Assembly: GCF_003293695.1 (NCBI RefSeq)
Contig: NZ_CP029556.1
Coordinates: 2,304,001 to 2,368,000 of the forward strand
Direction: 5' to 3'
Origin: Lysobacter oculi
GTDB lineage: Bacteria > Pseudomonadota > Gammaproteobacteria > Xanthomonadales > Xanthomonadaceae
Length of the DNA: 64,000 nt
Numbering within the stretch: the stretch's first letter is position 1; each line of letters starts with the position of its first letter. Made by a program: the position numbers and the translations under genes. Below, one piece after another: positions 23,694 to 33,677 of this stretch. The notes under the pieces are model-generated. The model made no database searches, had not been told where the DNA came from, and saw only the letters and a program-made list of their open reading frames with translations.

Positions 23694-26204
23694 TCAGAAA
23701 GGCGCGTCGTCGCCCGGCGTGGCCGTCTTCTTCGCCACGGTCTTCTTCGCGGCCTTGCTGGTTGCCGTCTTCTTCACCGCGGTCTTCTTGGCGGCTTTCC
23801 TGGTGGCCTTTTTCGCAGCGGTTTTCTTTGCCGCTTTCTTGGCCGGGGCCTTCTTTGCGGCCGGCGCTTTCTTCGCCACCACCTTCTTGGCCGCCTTCTT
23901 GCCCCAGCCCTTGCGCACCGGCTTGCCGGTCTCGGCCAGGAACTGCGTGGCTTCCTCCAGCGTCAGCGATTTGGGCTCGCGGTCCTTGGGGATCTTGCCG
24001 TTCATCGCGCCATCGCTGATGTACGGGCCGAAGCGGCCGTTCAACACCTGCACATCGCTGCCTTCCCACTGGCGGATGATGCGGTTGCGCGCGATCTCTT
24101 CCTTCTCCTCGATCAGGAACAGCGCGCGGTCGAAGTCGATGGTGTACGGGTCGTCTTCCTTCTTGAGCGATGCGTAGGTCGAGCCGCGCTTGGCGAACGG
24201 GCCGAAGCGGCCGACGCCCACGCTCACTTCCTCGCCATTGGACTCGCCCAGCTTGCGCGGCATGTCGAACAGCTTGAGCGCCTGCTCCAGCGAGATCGAA
24301 TAGATGCTCTGGCCCGGCTGCAGCGAGGCGAACTTCGGCTTCTCCTCGTCGTCCACGGTGCCGATCTGCACCATCGGCCCGAAGCGCCCGATGCGCGCGC
24401 TGATCTCCTTGCCGCTGGCCGGGTCGATGCCCAGCACGCGGGCGCTGCCGGCATCGGTGCGGTCCACGCTCTCGGTCTTGTCGGCCACCAGTTCCTTGAA
24501 CGGGCCCCAGAACTTCTCCATCAGCGGGATCCAGTCCTCCTCGCCACGGCTCACCGCGTCGAGTTCGTCCTCCATCTTCGCGGTGAAGTCGTAGTCCACG
24601 TACTGGGTGAAGTGGGAGGACAGGAACTTCGACACCGCGCGACCCACGTCGGTCGGCTTGAAGGCGCGGCCTTCGAGTTCCGTGTATTTGCGGAACAGCA
24701 GCGTGGCGATGATCGAGGCATACGTCGACGGCCGGCCGATGCCGTATTCCTCCAGGGCCTTCACCAGACTGGCCTCGGTGTAGCGCGGCGGTGGCTGGGT
24801 GAAGTGCTGGTCGGCGTGGATGCGGTCAAGCGGCACGCTGTCGCCGGGCTTCATCGGCGGCAGCTTGCGGCCTTCGTCCTCGTCCTCGGCGTTCTTCGTG
24901 TCCTTGCCTTCCTCGTACACGGCGAGGAAGCCGGGCACCACCACCGTGGTGCCGCTGGCGCGGAACGCATGCTCGGCGCCGGCGGCCAGTTCCACGGTCA
25001 CCGTGTTGAGCGTGGCCGGGATCATCTGGCTGGCCACCGCGCGCTTCCAGATCAGGTCGTAGAGCCGGCGTTCGTCGTCGGTCAGGTGGCGCGCGACCTG
25101 CGCTGGCGTGCGCAGGGCGGAGGTCGGGCGGATCGCCTCGTGCGCTTCCTGCGCGTTCTTCGATTTGGTCTGGTAGAAGTTGGGTTTGTCCGGCAGCGAA
25201 TTCGTGCCGAAGTCGCGGGCGATGACATCGCGGATCTCGCCCAGCGCGTCGGCCGACAAGCTGACCGAGTCGGTACGCATGTAGCTGATCAGGCCGACCG
25301 TGCCTTCCTCGCCGATGGCGACGCCTTCGTACAATTTCTGCGCGACCTGCATGGTGCGACGGGTGGTGAAGCCGAGCTTGCGCGCGGCCTCCTGCTGCAG
25401 GGTGGAGGTGGTGAACGGCGGCGAAGGCCGGCGCTTGCGCTCCTTGCTGGCCACGTCGGTGACGTGCAGCCTGCCGCCCGCCGCCTTGGCGATGCGCGCG
25501 CGCGCGTCCTCGGCGGTGTCGCCGTCGGTGATGGTGAACTGCTCGAACTTGCCTCCGTCCAGCTTCACCAGCCTGGCGCTGAACGCCTGCGAGGGATGCA
25601 CGCAGTCGGCTTCGATCGTCCAGTACTCGCGGGCCTTGAACGCCTCGATCTCCTCCTCGCGCTCGACGATCATCCGCAGCGCCGGCGACTGCACGCGGCC
25701 CGCGCTCAACCCGCGCTGCACCTTGCGCCACAGCACCGGCGACAGGTTGAAGCCGACCAGATAGTCCAGCGCGCGGCGCGCCTGCTGCGCATCCACCAGC
25801 GGCTCGGAGATCGCGCGCGGCGCGGCGATGGCTTCCTTGATCGCGCGCGGGGTGATCTCGGTGAACACCACCCGGTGCAGCGGCTTGTCCTTGAGCAGGT
25901 TCTTCTCTTTCAGGATTTCCGCGATGTGCCAGCTGATCGCCTCGCCTTCGCGGTCCGGGTCGGTGGCGAGGAAGATGTCTTCGGCCACCTTCGCCGCCTT
26001 GGCGATCGCGGCCACGTGCTTCTCGTTCTTCTCGATCAGGTCGTAGCGCATCGCGAAGCCGTTGTCGGGATCGACCGCGCCCTCCTTCGGCACCAGGTCG
26101 CGCACGTGGCCGTAGCTGGCGAGGACGTGGTAGTCCTTGCCGAGGTATTTGTTGATCGTCTTGGCCTTGGCGGGCGATTCGACGATGAGGAGGTGCTTGG
26201 ACAT
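23694..26204 (-). CDS. topA: DNA topoisomerase I
   Basis: 836-residue type IA topoisomerase that relaxes negative supercoils. The N-terminal Toprim domain starts LLIVESPAKAKTINKYLG. The catalytic Tyr is in GLISYMRTDS near 310. C-terminal repeats containing GRFGP occur three times within about 600-790 in place of Cys4 zinc fingers. The last 70 residues are a Lys/Ala tail of 'KKAxAKKA' repeats, a histone H1-like DNA-binding extension common in high-GC proteobacteria. Confidence 0.96.
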   Translation of the reverse strand: MSKHLLIVESPAKAKTINKYLGKDYHVLASYGHVRDLVPKEGAVDPDNGFAMRYDLIEKNEKHVAAIAKAAKVAEDIFLATDPDREGEAISWHIAEILKEKNLLKDKPLHRVVFTEITPRAIKEAIAAPRAISEPLVDAQQARRALDYLVGFNLSPVLWRKVQRGLSAGRVQSPALRMIVEREEEIEAFKAREYWTIEADCVHPSQAFSARLVKLDGGKFEQFTITDGDTAEDARARIAKAAGGRLHVTDVASKERKRRPSPPFTTSTLQQEAARKLGFTTRRTMQVAQKLYEGVAIGEEGTVGLISYMRTDSVSLSADALGEIRDVIARDFGTNSLPDKPNFYQTKSKNAQEAHEAIRPTSALRTPAQVARHLTDDERRLYDLIWKRAVASQMIPATLNTVTVELAAGAEHAFRASGTTVVVPGFLAVYEEGKDTKNAEDEDEGRKLPPMKPGDSVPLDRIHADQHFTQPPPRYTEASLVKALEEYGIGRPSTYASIIATLLFRKYTELEGRAFKPTDVGRAVSKFLSSHFTQYVDYDFTAKMEDELDAVSRGEEDWIPLMEKFWGPFKELVADKTESVDRTDAGSARVLGIDPASGKEISARIGRFGPMVQIGTVDDEEKPKFASLQPGQSIYSISLEQALKLFDMPRKLGESNGEEVSVGVGRFGPFAKRGSTYASLKKEDDPYTIDFDRALFLIEEKEEIARNRIIRQWEGSDVQVLNGRFGPYISDGAMNGKIPKDREPKSLTLEEATQFLAETGKPVRKGWGKKAAKKVVAKKAPAAKKAPAKKAAKKTAAKKATRKAAKKTAVKKTATSKAAKKTVAKKTATPGDDAPF

Positions 26205-26335
26205 TGGGCGGTTCCCTGCGGCGATGCCGCATCGGCGGGTTGTTCAGACGCCGACGCCCGGACGGGGCCGGGCGTTGCGCATTCTTTTTATAGTGGAATC
26301 ACGGCGATGGGCGGCGTGTCAAGCCGGCCGTGGGT

Positions 26336-27202
26336 TCATTGCCACTGGCCGGACCCGGCTACGGCGGCCATCAGGATGACCAGCCCGGCCACCAGCAGCA
26401 GCAAAAGACCGTAGATCACCAGCACCGCGATGGTCACCCCGTCCAGCCCGCGCTTCTGCAGCTGCGGGTGGGTGGTGAAGGCCCAGCGGTCCACCACCAC
26501 GGTGTCGCTGACCATGTCGTGCAGGGCGCGCTTGTGGTCGGTGAAGCCGGCCATGATGAAGCCGATGTAGAGCGGGATGGCGCTCAGGATCAGGCCGAAA
26601 TAACGCCCGATGCCGCGCCAGAAGCTGATCGTCGTGCCGTCCGGGCGCGCGACCTTGATGCCGACCGCCATCTTGCCGAGCGTGGCCTGCGCCGGCCGCG
26701 AATGCATCCAGGCGAAATACACCGCCTGCAGCACGATCATCAGCAGGTAGGCCGGGACCAACGTCATCAGCATGCGCGAAGGGTCGGCCGCGCCGCCGCT
26801 TTCCATGTCGGCCATGTTGAGGCCGCCGAGCAGCATCGCCGGGATCAGGATGGCGTAGGACGCGATGCTGACCACGAAGGAATCCAGCACGCTCGCCGCG
26901 AATCGCCGCCAGAAGCCGGCATAGACGATGTCGCTGCGGTCGATGGCCGCGCCGGGCTGCATGATCGACGCGGCCGAGGGCAGCGGGTCGTGCGCCGGCA
27001 TCGCCTGCGGTGGTGCGGGCAGGGTCAGGGCCTGCGCCAGCGGCAGCCAGTCGGCCATGCCGGCCTTCCAGACCAGGGTGTCGGCGCGCAGTTCGCCGCG
27101 CGCGTAACGGGCGACCAGCTCATCCGCGCTGTGCGGGCCCTGCTGCTGGCGGGCGGCATCGACATGGAACCATTCGGCGGCGGGCGTGGCGGGATCGGTC
27201 AT
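26336..27202 (-). CDS. GYF-RDD membrane protein
   Basis: 288 residues. A bacterial GYF_2 domain (AAEWFHVDAARQQQGPHSAD... TLVWKAGMADW) occupies about 8-55. An RDD-family membrane domain follows at about 95-250, with its YAGFWRRFAASVLDSF opening, the second-helix ATLGKMAVGIKV motif and ALHDMVSDTVVVD at its end. A last hydrophobic helix lies near 265-285. Function is unknown; RDD proteins are often proposed to be transporters. First of three GYF paralogues. Confidence 0.85.
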   Translation of the reverse strand: MTDPATPAAEWFHVDAARQQQGPHSADELVARYARGELRADTLVWKAGMADWLPLAQALTLPAPPQAMPAHDPLPSAASIMQPGAAIDRSDIVYAGFWRRFAASVLDSFVVSIASYAILIPAMLLGGLNMADMESGGAADPSRMLMTLVPAYLLMIVLQAVYFAWMHSRPAQATLGKMAVGIKVARPDGTTISFWRGIGRYFGLILSAIPLYIGFIMAGFTDHKRALHDMVSDTVVVDRWAFTTHPQLQKRGLDGVTIAVLVIYGLLLLLVAGLVILMAAVAGSGQWQ

Positions 27203-27245
27203 GGCGGCGATGATGCGAAGGGACGCGCAGTGTAGGCCACGCGGC

Positions 27246-27935
27246 TCAGCGGCATGAGGCCGGCAGGTACCTGTCGTCCAGATCGGACGTGCACTGCCAG
27301 GCCGGCGTGTCGCCGGTATCGATGTATTCCCAGCTGATCTGGCGCCCGTCCACCATCGGCGAGCCGGTGCCGCCCAGTTCGACGTGGATGCCGCAATAGC
27401 CCGAGGCCTGCGGCCCCACGGCGATGTCGGCCACGCCGGGAATCGGCTGGCCGGGCACGATGTCGCCGGGCTTCGGGCAGGCCGGCTCGGGGGAAGTCAG
27501 GCTGCTTTCGACCGCCCGGCGCATCGGGTTCACCGCCGAATCGACCATCGCCACCTTCGAACGCACCACGTATTGCTGGTAGGCCGGCAGCGCGATGGCG
27601 GCGAGGATGGCGAGCATCGGCACCGACACCGCGGCCAGCACCAGCGCCACGATCAGGCAGCCGCTCATGCCCTTCTTGCGCTGCGGCGCCACCCCCGAAG
27701 GCACGCCGCTGCGGAACTGCATCGCGCCGAGATCGGGCGGCGGCAGGTTGAACGCCTGCTGCAACGCGCGCCAGCCTTCCATCCCCTGCCGCCAGACCAG
27801 CGATTCCGGCCGCAGCACGCCCTGCTGGTAAAGCGCCAGCAGCGATGCCTCGCTGACCGGCCCGATGCGCTGGTTGGCGGCATCGGCATAGAACCATTCG
27901 GCGGCGGGCAGGGGCGGCGGCAGCGGTTCGCTCAT
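27246..27935 (-). CDS. GYF-domain protein with pilin-like C-terminus
   Basis: 229 residues. A GYF_2 domain lies at about 11-60 (AAEWFYADAANQRIGPVSEA). One membrane helix follows near 90-115 (GCLIVALVLAAVSVPMLAIL), then AAIALPAYQQYVVRSKV, which is the N-terminal helix pattern of type IV pilin-like (PilE/PilA) proteins without a leader peptide. The C-terminal globular part has Cys pairs, as in pilins. It shares GYF and pilin parts with its neighbour at 27963. Function unknown. Confidence 0.75.
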   Translation of the reverse strand: MSEPLPPPLPAAEWFYADAANQRIGPVSEASLLALYQQGVLRPESLVWRQGMEGWRALQQAFNLPPPDLGAMQFRSGVPSGVAPQRKKGMSGCLIVALVLAAVSVPMLAILAAIALPAYQQYVVRSKVAMVDSAVNPMRRAVESSLTSPEPACPKPGDIVPGQPIPGVADIAVGPQASGYCGIHVELGGTGSPMVDGRQISWEYIDTGDTPAWQCTSDLDDRYLPASCR

Positions 27936-27962
27936 GGGGTGCTCGTGGAAACGGGGTGGGAA

Positions 27963-29108
27963 TCAGCGGCAGGAGGTCGGCGCGGCGGTGTCGGACAGGC
28001 CGTGGTTGCTGCACTGCCAGGCGTCGCTGGCCGGCTGGTATTCCATCAGCAGGTAGCCGTCGGCGGTGCGGCCCTGCGGCTCGCGCATGAAGATCATCAT
28101 CCCGCAGCGGCCCGGCTGGCTCTGCCCGACTTCGATGCGGTCGATGAAATCCGAGCGGTAATCCTGCGGGATGCCGATGCCGTCCTCGCCGTTGACCGGG
28201 CAGCGGCCTTCTTCCTCGTAGATGCGTTCCACCTCGCCACGCAGCGTCATCATCTGCGCCAGCGGGCCGCCGGCACGCGTCGCGTACTGCTTGTAGGCCG
28301 GCAGGGCGATGGCGGCCAGGATGCCCATCGCCGGGATCGCCAGCACCACCGCCGCCACGAACACCATCAGGCAGCCGGACATGCCCTGCTGCTGGCGTTC
28401 GGGATGCGCGGTGAACGCCCAGCGGTCGACGACCAGCGTCTTCGCCACCACATCGTGCAGCGCCTTCTTCTCGCTGGTGAAGGCGGCCATCAGGAAGCCG
28501 AGATAGAGCGTGAGATACGACAGCGAGGCGGCCAACCAGCGGCCCAGCGCGTGCGGGAAACCGAGCGGCTTGCCGTCGGCGTCGGTGACCTTGATGCCGA
28601 GCGCGCGCTTGCCCAGCGTGGCCTGGTGCGGGCCGCTTTCCTGCAGCGCGAAATACAGCGGCGAGATCAGGAAATAGAGGAAGTAGTAGAGGCCGTCGAT
28701 CTTCGGCATGCCGTCGCGGCCCAGGTTGCGGAACGCGCCGCCCATGTAGCCGAACAGCAGGGTCAGGCCGATCAGCGGCACCATGATCATCAGCTGGTCG
28801 AGGCAGAGCGCGGCCCAGCGCCGCCAGAAGCCGGCATACACCGGTTCGTAATGCATCACCGGCGCGGTGGCGCGCGGCGGCAGCGATCCGCCATGCGAAG
28901 CCGGCGTGCCATCGGCGGGAATGAAGGCTTTGGCGAAGTCGGAGAATTCCGCCACGTCACGCAGCGGCTTCCACGCCTCCATGCCTTCGCGCCAGATCAG
29001 CGAATCGACGCTGATCTCGCCGTTGTGCAAGGCGCCGCGCACCTGTTGTGCATCCACAGGCCCCTGCCGGCGGCGTGCGCCGTCCAGGTAAAACCAGAAG
29101 ACTTCCAT
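27963..29108 (-). CDS. GYF-RDD-pilin-like triple-domain membrane protein
   Basis: 381 residues. The order is GYF_2 (about 3-55, VFWFYLDGARRRQGPV), RDD membrane domain (about 90-265, YAGFWRRWAALCLDQL ... ATLGKRALGIKV ... ALHDVVAKTLVVDRWAF), and a pilin-like segment (GILAAIALPAYKQYATRA, near 285) with a Cys-containing C-terminus. It joins the parts found separately in the two downstream paralogues. The ATG at 29108 is chosen because the upstream 13 codons look non-coding. Function unknown. Confidence 0.8.
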   Translation of the reverse strand: MEVFWFYLDGARRRQGPVDAQQVRGALHNGEISVDSLIWREGMEAWKPLRDVAEFSDFAKAFIPADGTPASHGGSLPPRATAPVMHYEPVYAGFWRRWAALCLDQLMIMVPLIGLTLLFGYMGGAFRNLGRDGMPKIDGLYYFLYFLISPLYFALQESGPHQATLGKRALGIKVTDADGKPLGFPHALGRWLAASLSYLTLYLGFLMAAFTSEKKALHDVVAKTLVVDRWAFTAHPERQQQGMSGCLMVFVAAVVLAIPAMGILAAIALPAYKQYATRAGGPLAQMMTLRGEVERIYEEEGRCPVNGEDGIGIPQDYRSDFIDRIEVGQSQPGRCGMMIFMREPQGRTADGYLLMEYQPASDAWQCSNHGLSDTAAPTSCR

Positions 29109-29195
29109 GCCTCGCCCCACTCCCCAAGCGCCGCGTGCCGGCGCCACCGGAGTGTAGCGGTTCGATGCGTGCCGTGAAGACCGGCGACGCGGGTG

Positions 29196-29675
29196 TCAGT
29201 GCAGCGGCTCCGGCTCGTCGCCGAACATCTGGGTTTCCATCCAGGCGTAGGCCGCCTCGGCGCCGGGCTGGTTGAACAGCACCATCAGCACCACCCACTT
29301 CAGGTCGTCCAGATCGATGCTGTCCTGGTCCAGCGCCATCGCGCGGTCCAGCACCAGTTCGCGCTGGTCGGCATCGACGATGCCCTGGCGCTCCAGGTAC
29401 AGCAGGAAGCCGCGCGCCTCGATGTCGAGCTTGTCGAGTTCGGGGCCGTGGAAGATGCGCGTCGGCGCACCGGTCCGCGCGGGGCCGGCGACGGGCCGCT
29501 GGTTGTCGAGCGCTTCCAGCCAGTCGAAGGCGCGGTTGATCTCCGCCGGGCTGAAGCCGGCCTGGATCAGGTCCTTCTGCAGGGAGTCGCGGTCACGGAC
29601 GCCGGGTTCGACATCCTCGTTGGTGAAGTAATGCTCGAACAGGTACAGCAGCACGTCCAGGATGCTTTCTTTCAT
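29196..29675 (-). CDS. smg: Smg family protein (DUF494)
   Basis: 159 residues matching the Smg/DUF494 family along its length: [20 protein letters not shown] at the start, and [20 protein letters not shown] near the end. Role not established. Its place directly downstream of dprA is conserved widely in gamma-proteobacteria, including E. coli. Confidence 0.92.
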   Translation of the reverse strand: MKESILDVLLYLFEHYFTNEDVEPGVRDRDSLQKDLIQAGFSPAEINRAFDWLEALDNQRPVAGPARTGAPTRIFHGPELDKLDIEARGFLLYLERQGIVDADQRELVLDRAMALDQDSIDLDDLKWVVLMVLFNQPGAEAAYAWMETQMFGDEPEPLH

Positions 29676-29723
29676 TTCCCTCGCCCTGCGCCGATGGCGC
29701 GTTGTTGCTGGTGGATCGCGGGG

Positions 29724-30857
29724 TCAAGCGGACTTGCGGGTGTAGCGACCATGTTCGACCGAGAGCCGGCCTTCGAGTTCCAACGCCAGCAGCATGGGCG
29801 AGAGTTCGGCCACCGTCAATCCCGTCCGTTCGACCAGGCGATCCATAGGGATGGGGTCGTGACCCAGCGCGCGCCACAACTTCTGGGGGTTGTCGTCGGT
29901 GCCATCTTCCCCGTCCCGTGGACAGGGAATGGGGGCGCCGAGGCGCTCGCGCAAGCCCGGTGCCAGCTGGGCGGCGGCCACGCCCAGGGCATCGAGCAGG
30001 TCTTCCGGACGTTCGGCCAGCTGGGCGCCGTCGCGCAGCAGCTGGTGGCAGCCACGCGCCAGCGGGTTGTGGATCGAACCGGGCAGGGCGAAGACCTCGC
30101 GGCCGGCATCCGCGGCCATGCGGGCGCTGATCAGGGCGCCGGAACGCTCCGCGGCCTCGACCACCAGGGTCGCCAGCGACAGGCCGGCCACGATCCGGTT
30201 GCGCGCCGGGAAGTGCCGCCGCAGCGGCCGGGTGCCGGGCGGATGCTCGCTGACCACCGCGCCACGCCCGGCGATAGCGGCGTGCAGGCCGGCGTGGGCG
30301 ACGGGATAGGCGATGTCGGGACCGGTGCCGAGCACGGCCAGGGTCAGGCCGCCCGGCACTTCCAGCGCGGCGGCATGGGCGGCGGCGTCGATGCCCGCCG
30401 CCAGTCCGCTGGTGATGGCGATGCCGGCTTCGGCCAGTGCGCGGGCGAACAGCCGGGCGTTGTCGAGGCCGCCGGCACTGGCGCCACGGCTGCCGACGAT
30501 GGCCAGCTGCGGATGCCACAGCCGCCCCGGCTCCCCGGCGACGAACAGCGCCAACGGCGGGCTGGTGATGTGGCGCAGCAGCGGCGGGTAGTCGGCATCG
30601 CCCCAACCCACGAGGTGGTGGCCGGGGGCTTCCAGCCAGCGCAGGCTGCGGGCTTCGATGCCCCGGGTCTCGGCATCGCAGCCGCGCAGGCGGTTGATCT
30701 GGCGGGCGTCGAGGCCGGCGGCGGTCCACGCCGCATGGCCCGCGGCCAACACCGCATCGGCATCGGCATCATGGGCTTCGAGCAGGGCGCGGCGCGGTGC
30801 GATCCGGCCGCCGGCCAGCACGAGACGCAACAGCGCGGGAGAGGCGGGCAAGGGCAT
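29724..30857 (-). CDS. dprA: DNA-processing protein DprA (Smf)
   Basis: 377 residues. The Rossmann-like DprA core shows GSRGASAGG near 120, SGLAAGIDAAAHAAAL near 150 and PARNRIVAGLS near 220. An N-terminal SAM-like region and a C-terminal winged-helix domain (PIPMDRLVERTGLTVAELSP) are also present. DprA loads RecA onto incoming single-stranded DNA in natural transformation. Same strand as smg, 48 bp upstream. Confidence 0.94.
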   Translation of the reverse strand: MPLPASPALLRLVLAGGRIAPRRALLEAHDADADAVLAAGHAAWTAAGLDARQINRLRGCDAETRGIEARSLRWLEAPGHHLVGWGDADYPPLLRHITSPPLALFVAGEPGRLWHPQLAIVGSRGASAGGLDNARLFARALAEAGIAITSGLAAGIDAAAHAAALEVPGGLTLAVLGTGPDIAYPVAHAGLHAAIAGRGAVVSEHPPGTRPLRRHFPARNRIVAGLSLATLVVEAAERSGALISARMAADAGREVFALPGSIHNPLARGCHQLLRDGAQLAERPEDLLDALGVAAAQLAPGLRERLGAPIPCPRDGEDGTDDNPQKLWRALGHDPIPMDRLVERTGLTVAELSPMLLALELEGRLSVEHGRYTRKSA

Positions 30858-30875
30858 CGCGCCACCATCGCCCGC

Positions 30876-30903
30876 AAACAGAAACGGCGCCCTGGGGCGC
30901 CGT
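30876..30903 (-). terminator. Intrinsic terminator of the LysM gene
   Basis: On the minus strand, the 8-bp stem ACGGCGCC / GGCGCCGT (arms 30896-30903 and 30884-30891) with a 4-nt loop is followed by TTCTGTTTGCG. It separates the LysM gene from dprA. Confidence 0.65.
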
Positions 30904-30928
30904 CCTGCATGACTGTCGGGCTGGCCCG

Positions 30929-32092
30929 TCAGTAGGTCGCGTCGGGGTGCTTGAGCTCGTAGCCGGCGCGGGTCGGCTTGATGCTGTCCATCACCAGGCC
31001 GTAGCTGATCTTGTCGAAGGTGCGGAACACCATGACGTGACCGGCGAACTCGTCCGGCAGGCGGACCTTGTCATGGCCGCCGACGAATTCCTCGTCGCGC
31101 TGCGGCACCTGCACGCGGTCGACCACGTTGCTGCCGACGCGCCAGATCGAGAAAACCGTGCCGTTGTCGATGCCGTCGCGGGCGCCGACCGACAGGGCCA
31201 CCACGTCGCGCGGGCCACCCACGTTGTCGCGGTCCGCCACCGCCAGCACCTGTGCCTTCTGGTACGGGAACTGCTGCTTGGGCGGGTGCGGGAAGAACGC
31301 CAGGTCGTAGGGGATGCTCTCGACCGGGACCACCTTGTCGCCGACGCGGACTTCGAAGTTCTGGTCGTCCAGCAGCAGCGTCGCGGCTTCGATGCCGCCG
31401 ACTTCGCCACGGGTGATCACGCCGGCGTTGACCTTGCGCATCTCCATGCCGAGCGTCTCCATGCGGCCGCCTTCGGCCAGCATCACCTCGGTCCAGGTGC
31501 GGTCGTATGGCGCATCGCCATCGCGACGGCCGGCGTGGTCAAGCGCATCGCGACCGACCAGCGCGCAGCAGGCGCGGCGGCGGCCCATCGAATAGGTCTG
31601 CACCGGACGCAGCACGGCGAAACGCTGGCCCGGCTGCGCGGAGGCGCCGAGGCCACGCACGTAGACGGCCTGGCCGCGGATGCCGCGCAGGTGGTCTTCC
31701 TCAAGCCCGACCACGTAGGGCAGGTTGTCGATGCGGTCGAAGATCCGCATGTCCTTGAGGAAGGGTTCCACGTCCTTCAGCGGCACGCCCGGGATCGGGG
31801 CGCCGGTCATCGGACCGCGGTTGATGTAGGCCAGGCTCAGCACGTCACCCGGGTAGATCAGGTGCGGATTCTTGACTTGCGGATTGGCCTGCCAGATTTC
31901 CGGCCACAGCCACGGCTTCTTCAGGAAGCGTGCGGCGATGTCCCAGAGCGTGTCGCCCTTCTGCACCACGTAGGTGTCCGGGTGGCCGGTGCGATAGTCC
32001 TGTGCCAGTGCGATGCCCGCGACCGCCACCAGGCTGGCGGCAAGCAAGGGTGCCCGCATCCATTGGCGGATGCGCATGAATTTGACAGCCAT
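30929..32092 (-). CDS. LysM-domain secreted protein
   Basis: 387 residues with a signal peptide (APLLAASLVAVAGIALAQD, cleavage near 30). A LysM peptidoglycan-binding domain follows at about 38-88 (YVVQKGDTLWDIAARFLKKP ... NPHLIYPGDVL). The remaining 300 residues have no recognisable catalytic motif. It should act in the periplasm at the cell wall. The ATG at 32092 gives a clean signal peptide. Divergent from def. Confidence 0.88.
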   Translation of the reverse strand: MAVKFMRIRQWMRAPLLAASLVAVAGIALAQDYRTGHPDTYVVQKGDTLWDIAARFLKKPWLWPEIWQANPQVKNPHLIYPGDVLSLAYINRGPMTGAPIPGVPLKDVEPFLKDMRIFDRIDNLPYVVGLEEDHLRGIRGQAVYVRGLGASAQPGQRFAVLRPVQTYSMGRRRACCALVGRDALDHAGRRDGDAPYDRTWTEVMLAEGGRMETLGMEMRKVNAGVITRGEVGGIEAATLLLDDQNFEVRVGDKVVPVESIPYDLAFFPHPPKQQFPYQKAQVLAVADRDNVGGPRDVVALSVGARDGIDNGTVFSIWRVGSNVVDRVQVPQRDEEFVGGHDKVRLPDEFAGHVMVFRTFDKISYGLVMDSIKPTRAGYELKHPDATY

Positions 32093-32242
32093 CAGTCGTT
32101 CCCCACGGATTTCCCCGTTAGCGCGGCATTTAGACCACATCCGGGGCTGATCCACAAGTATCGCGGTAGAATTGGCGCCTAACCCTGTGACTTGTTTGGC
32201 CCTATTGCCCGGGCCGCACGCCGATTTTCCGGACCCCGCACC

Positions 32243-32752
32243 ATGGCCCTGCTCCCCATCCTTGAATTCCCCGACGCCCGCCTGCGCACCAAGGCGGTGC
32301 CGGTCGATGTCGCCTCGATCGGCGGCGACGCCTTCCAGCGCCTGCTCGACGACATGTTCGAGACGATGTACGAGGCCCCCGGCATCGGGCTGGCGGCCAG
32401 CCAAGTCGACGTCCACCAGCGTTTCATGGTGATCGACGTCAGCGAGGAGCACGATGCCCCGCTGGTCTTCATCAACCCCGAGATCGTGGCCAAACAGGGC
32501 GAGCAGGTCTACCAGGAAGGCTGCCTGTCGGTGCCCGGCATCTTTGCTGACGTGACCCGCGCCGACGTCATCACCGTGCGTGCCCATGGCCGCGACGGCC
32601 AGCCCTTCGAGATGGAGGCCGACGGCCTGCTGGCGGTCTGCGTCCAGCACGAGATGGACCACCTGGACGGCAAGCTCTTCGTCGACTACCTCTCGCCGCT
32701 CAAGCGCGAGATGGTGAAGAAGAAGCTCGCCAAGATGCGCAAGGCCGCGTGA
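32243..32752 (+). CDS. def: Peptide deformylase
   Basis: 169-residue metalloenzyme that removes N-formyl from nascent proteins. All three motifs are seen: GIGLAASQ near 45, EGCLSVP near 92 and QHEMDHLDG near 134 (HExxH metal site). The ATG at 32243 is preferred over an upstream in-frame GTG because it gives the usual [11 protein letters not shown] start. First gene of def-fmt-rsmB, 10 bp before fmt. Confidence 0.96.
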   Translation: MALLPILEFPDARLRTKAVPVDVASIGGDAFQRLLDDMFETMYEAPGIGLAASQVDVHQRFMVIDVSEEHDAPLVFINPEIVAKQGEQVYQEGCLSVPGIFADVTRADVITVRAHGRDGQPFEMEADGLLAVCVQHEMDHLDGKLFVDYLSPLKREMVKKKLAKMRKAA

Positions 32753-32762
32753 GGCCGCGCCG

Positions 32763-33674
32763 ATGAGGATCGTGTTCGCCGGCACGCCCGGTTTCGCCGT
32801 GCCGTCCCTGCATGCCGCGATGTCGAAGGGCGATGTCGTCGCCGTCTACACCCAGCCGGACCGTCCCGCCGGCCGTGGCCGGGGCCTGCAGCCGTCGATG
32901 GTCAAGCAGGCCGCGCTGGAAGCCGGCATCGAAGTGCGCCAGCCGGACAACCTGCGCAGCCGCGAGGCCCGCGAAGCCCTGCGCGCGCTCAAGCCTGACC
33001 TGATGATCGTGGTCGCCTACGGGCTGATCCTGCCGCAGTCGGTCCTCGACATCCCGGTCCACGGCTGCTGGAACGTGCATGCCTCGCTGCTGCCGCGCTG
33101 GCGCGGTGCGGCGCCGATCCAGCGCGCGATCGAGGCCGGCGACACCGAGACCGGCGTCTGCCTGATGAAGATGGAAAAGGGCCTGGACACCGGCCCGGTG
33201 CTGCTGCGCGCAAACACCGATATCCGCCCCACCGAAACCGGCGGCGAACTCACCGAGCGGCTGTCCGGCATGGGCGCGCAGGTGCTGGGCGATGGCCTGG
33301 GCCTGCTGCGCATCGGTCTGCTGCCGAGCGCGCGGGTGCAGGACGAAGACGGCGTCACTTACGCCCGCAAGCTGGAAAAGCACGAGGCCAGGCTCGACTG
33401 GTCGGAGACCGCCGTGCAGCTGGCCGACAAGGTCCGCGCCTTCAATCCGTGGCCGATCGCCGAGGCGATGCTGGCCGGCGAGCGCGTGCGTATCCACGGC
33501 GCCGTCGCGGTGCCGGGTGGCGAAGGCATGGCGCCGGGCACGATCGTCGGCGCCACCCGCGAAGGGCTGGACGTCGCCACCGGCCACGGCCTGCTGCGCA
33601 TCCGCGTGCTGCAGCGCGAAGGCGGCAAGGCGATCACCGCCGCCGACTACGTCAACGCCCGCCGCGCGCACTGA
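32763..33674 (+). CDS. fmt: Methionyl-tRNA formyltransferase
   Basis: 303 residues, forming fMet-tRNA from 10-formyl-tetrahydrofolate. The N-terminal domain has [12 protein letters not shown] at the start, [20 protein letters not shown] near 105 with the catalytic Asn-His-Asp set, and a C-terminal OB-like domain. It works together with def, directly upstream. Confidence 0.96.
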   Translation: MRIVFAGTPGFAVPSLHAAMSKGDVVAVYTQPDRPAGRGRGLQPSMVKQAALEAGIEVRQPDNLRSREAREALRALKPDLMIVVAYGLILPQSVLDIPVHGCWNVHASLLPRWRGAAPIQRAIEAGDTETGVCLMKMEKGLDTGPVLLRANTDIRPTETGGELTERLSGMGAQVLGDGLGLLRIGLLPSARVQDEDGVTYARKLEKHEARLDWSETAVQLADKVRAFNPWPIAEAMLAGERVRIHGAVAVPGGEGMAPGTIVGATREGLDVATGHGLLRIRVLQREGGKAITAADYVNARRAH

Positions 33675-33677
33675 ACC

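Noticed and set aside
26260..26300. Hairpin ACGCCCGG...CCGGGCGT followed by a T-rich run on the plus strand, upstream of topA
   Set aside because: No plus-strand gene ends there; on the minus strand it lacks a U-tract, so a terminator is not supported.
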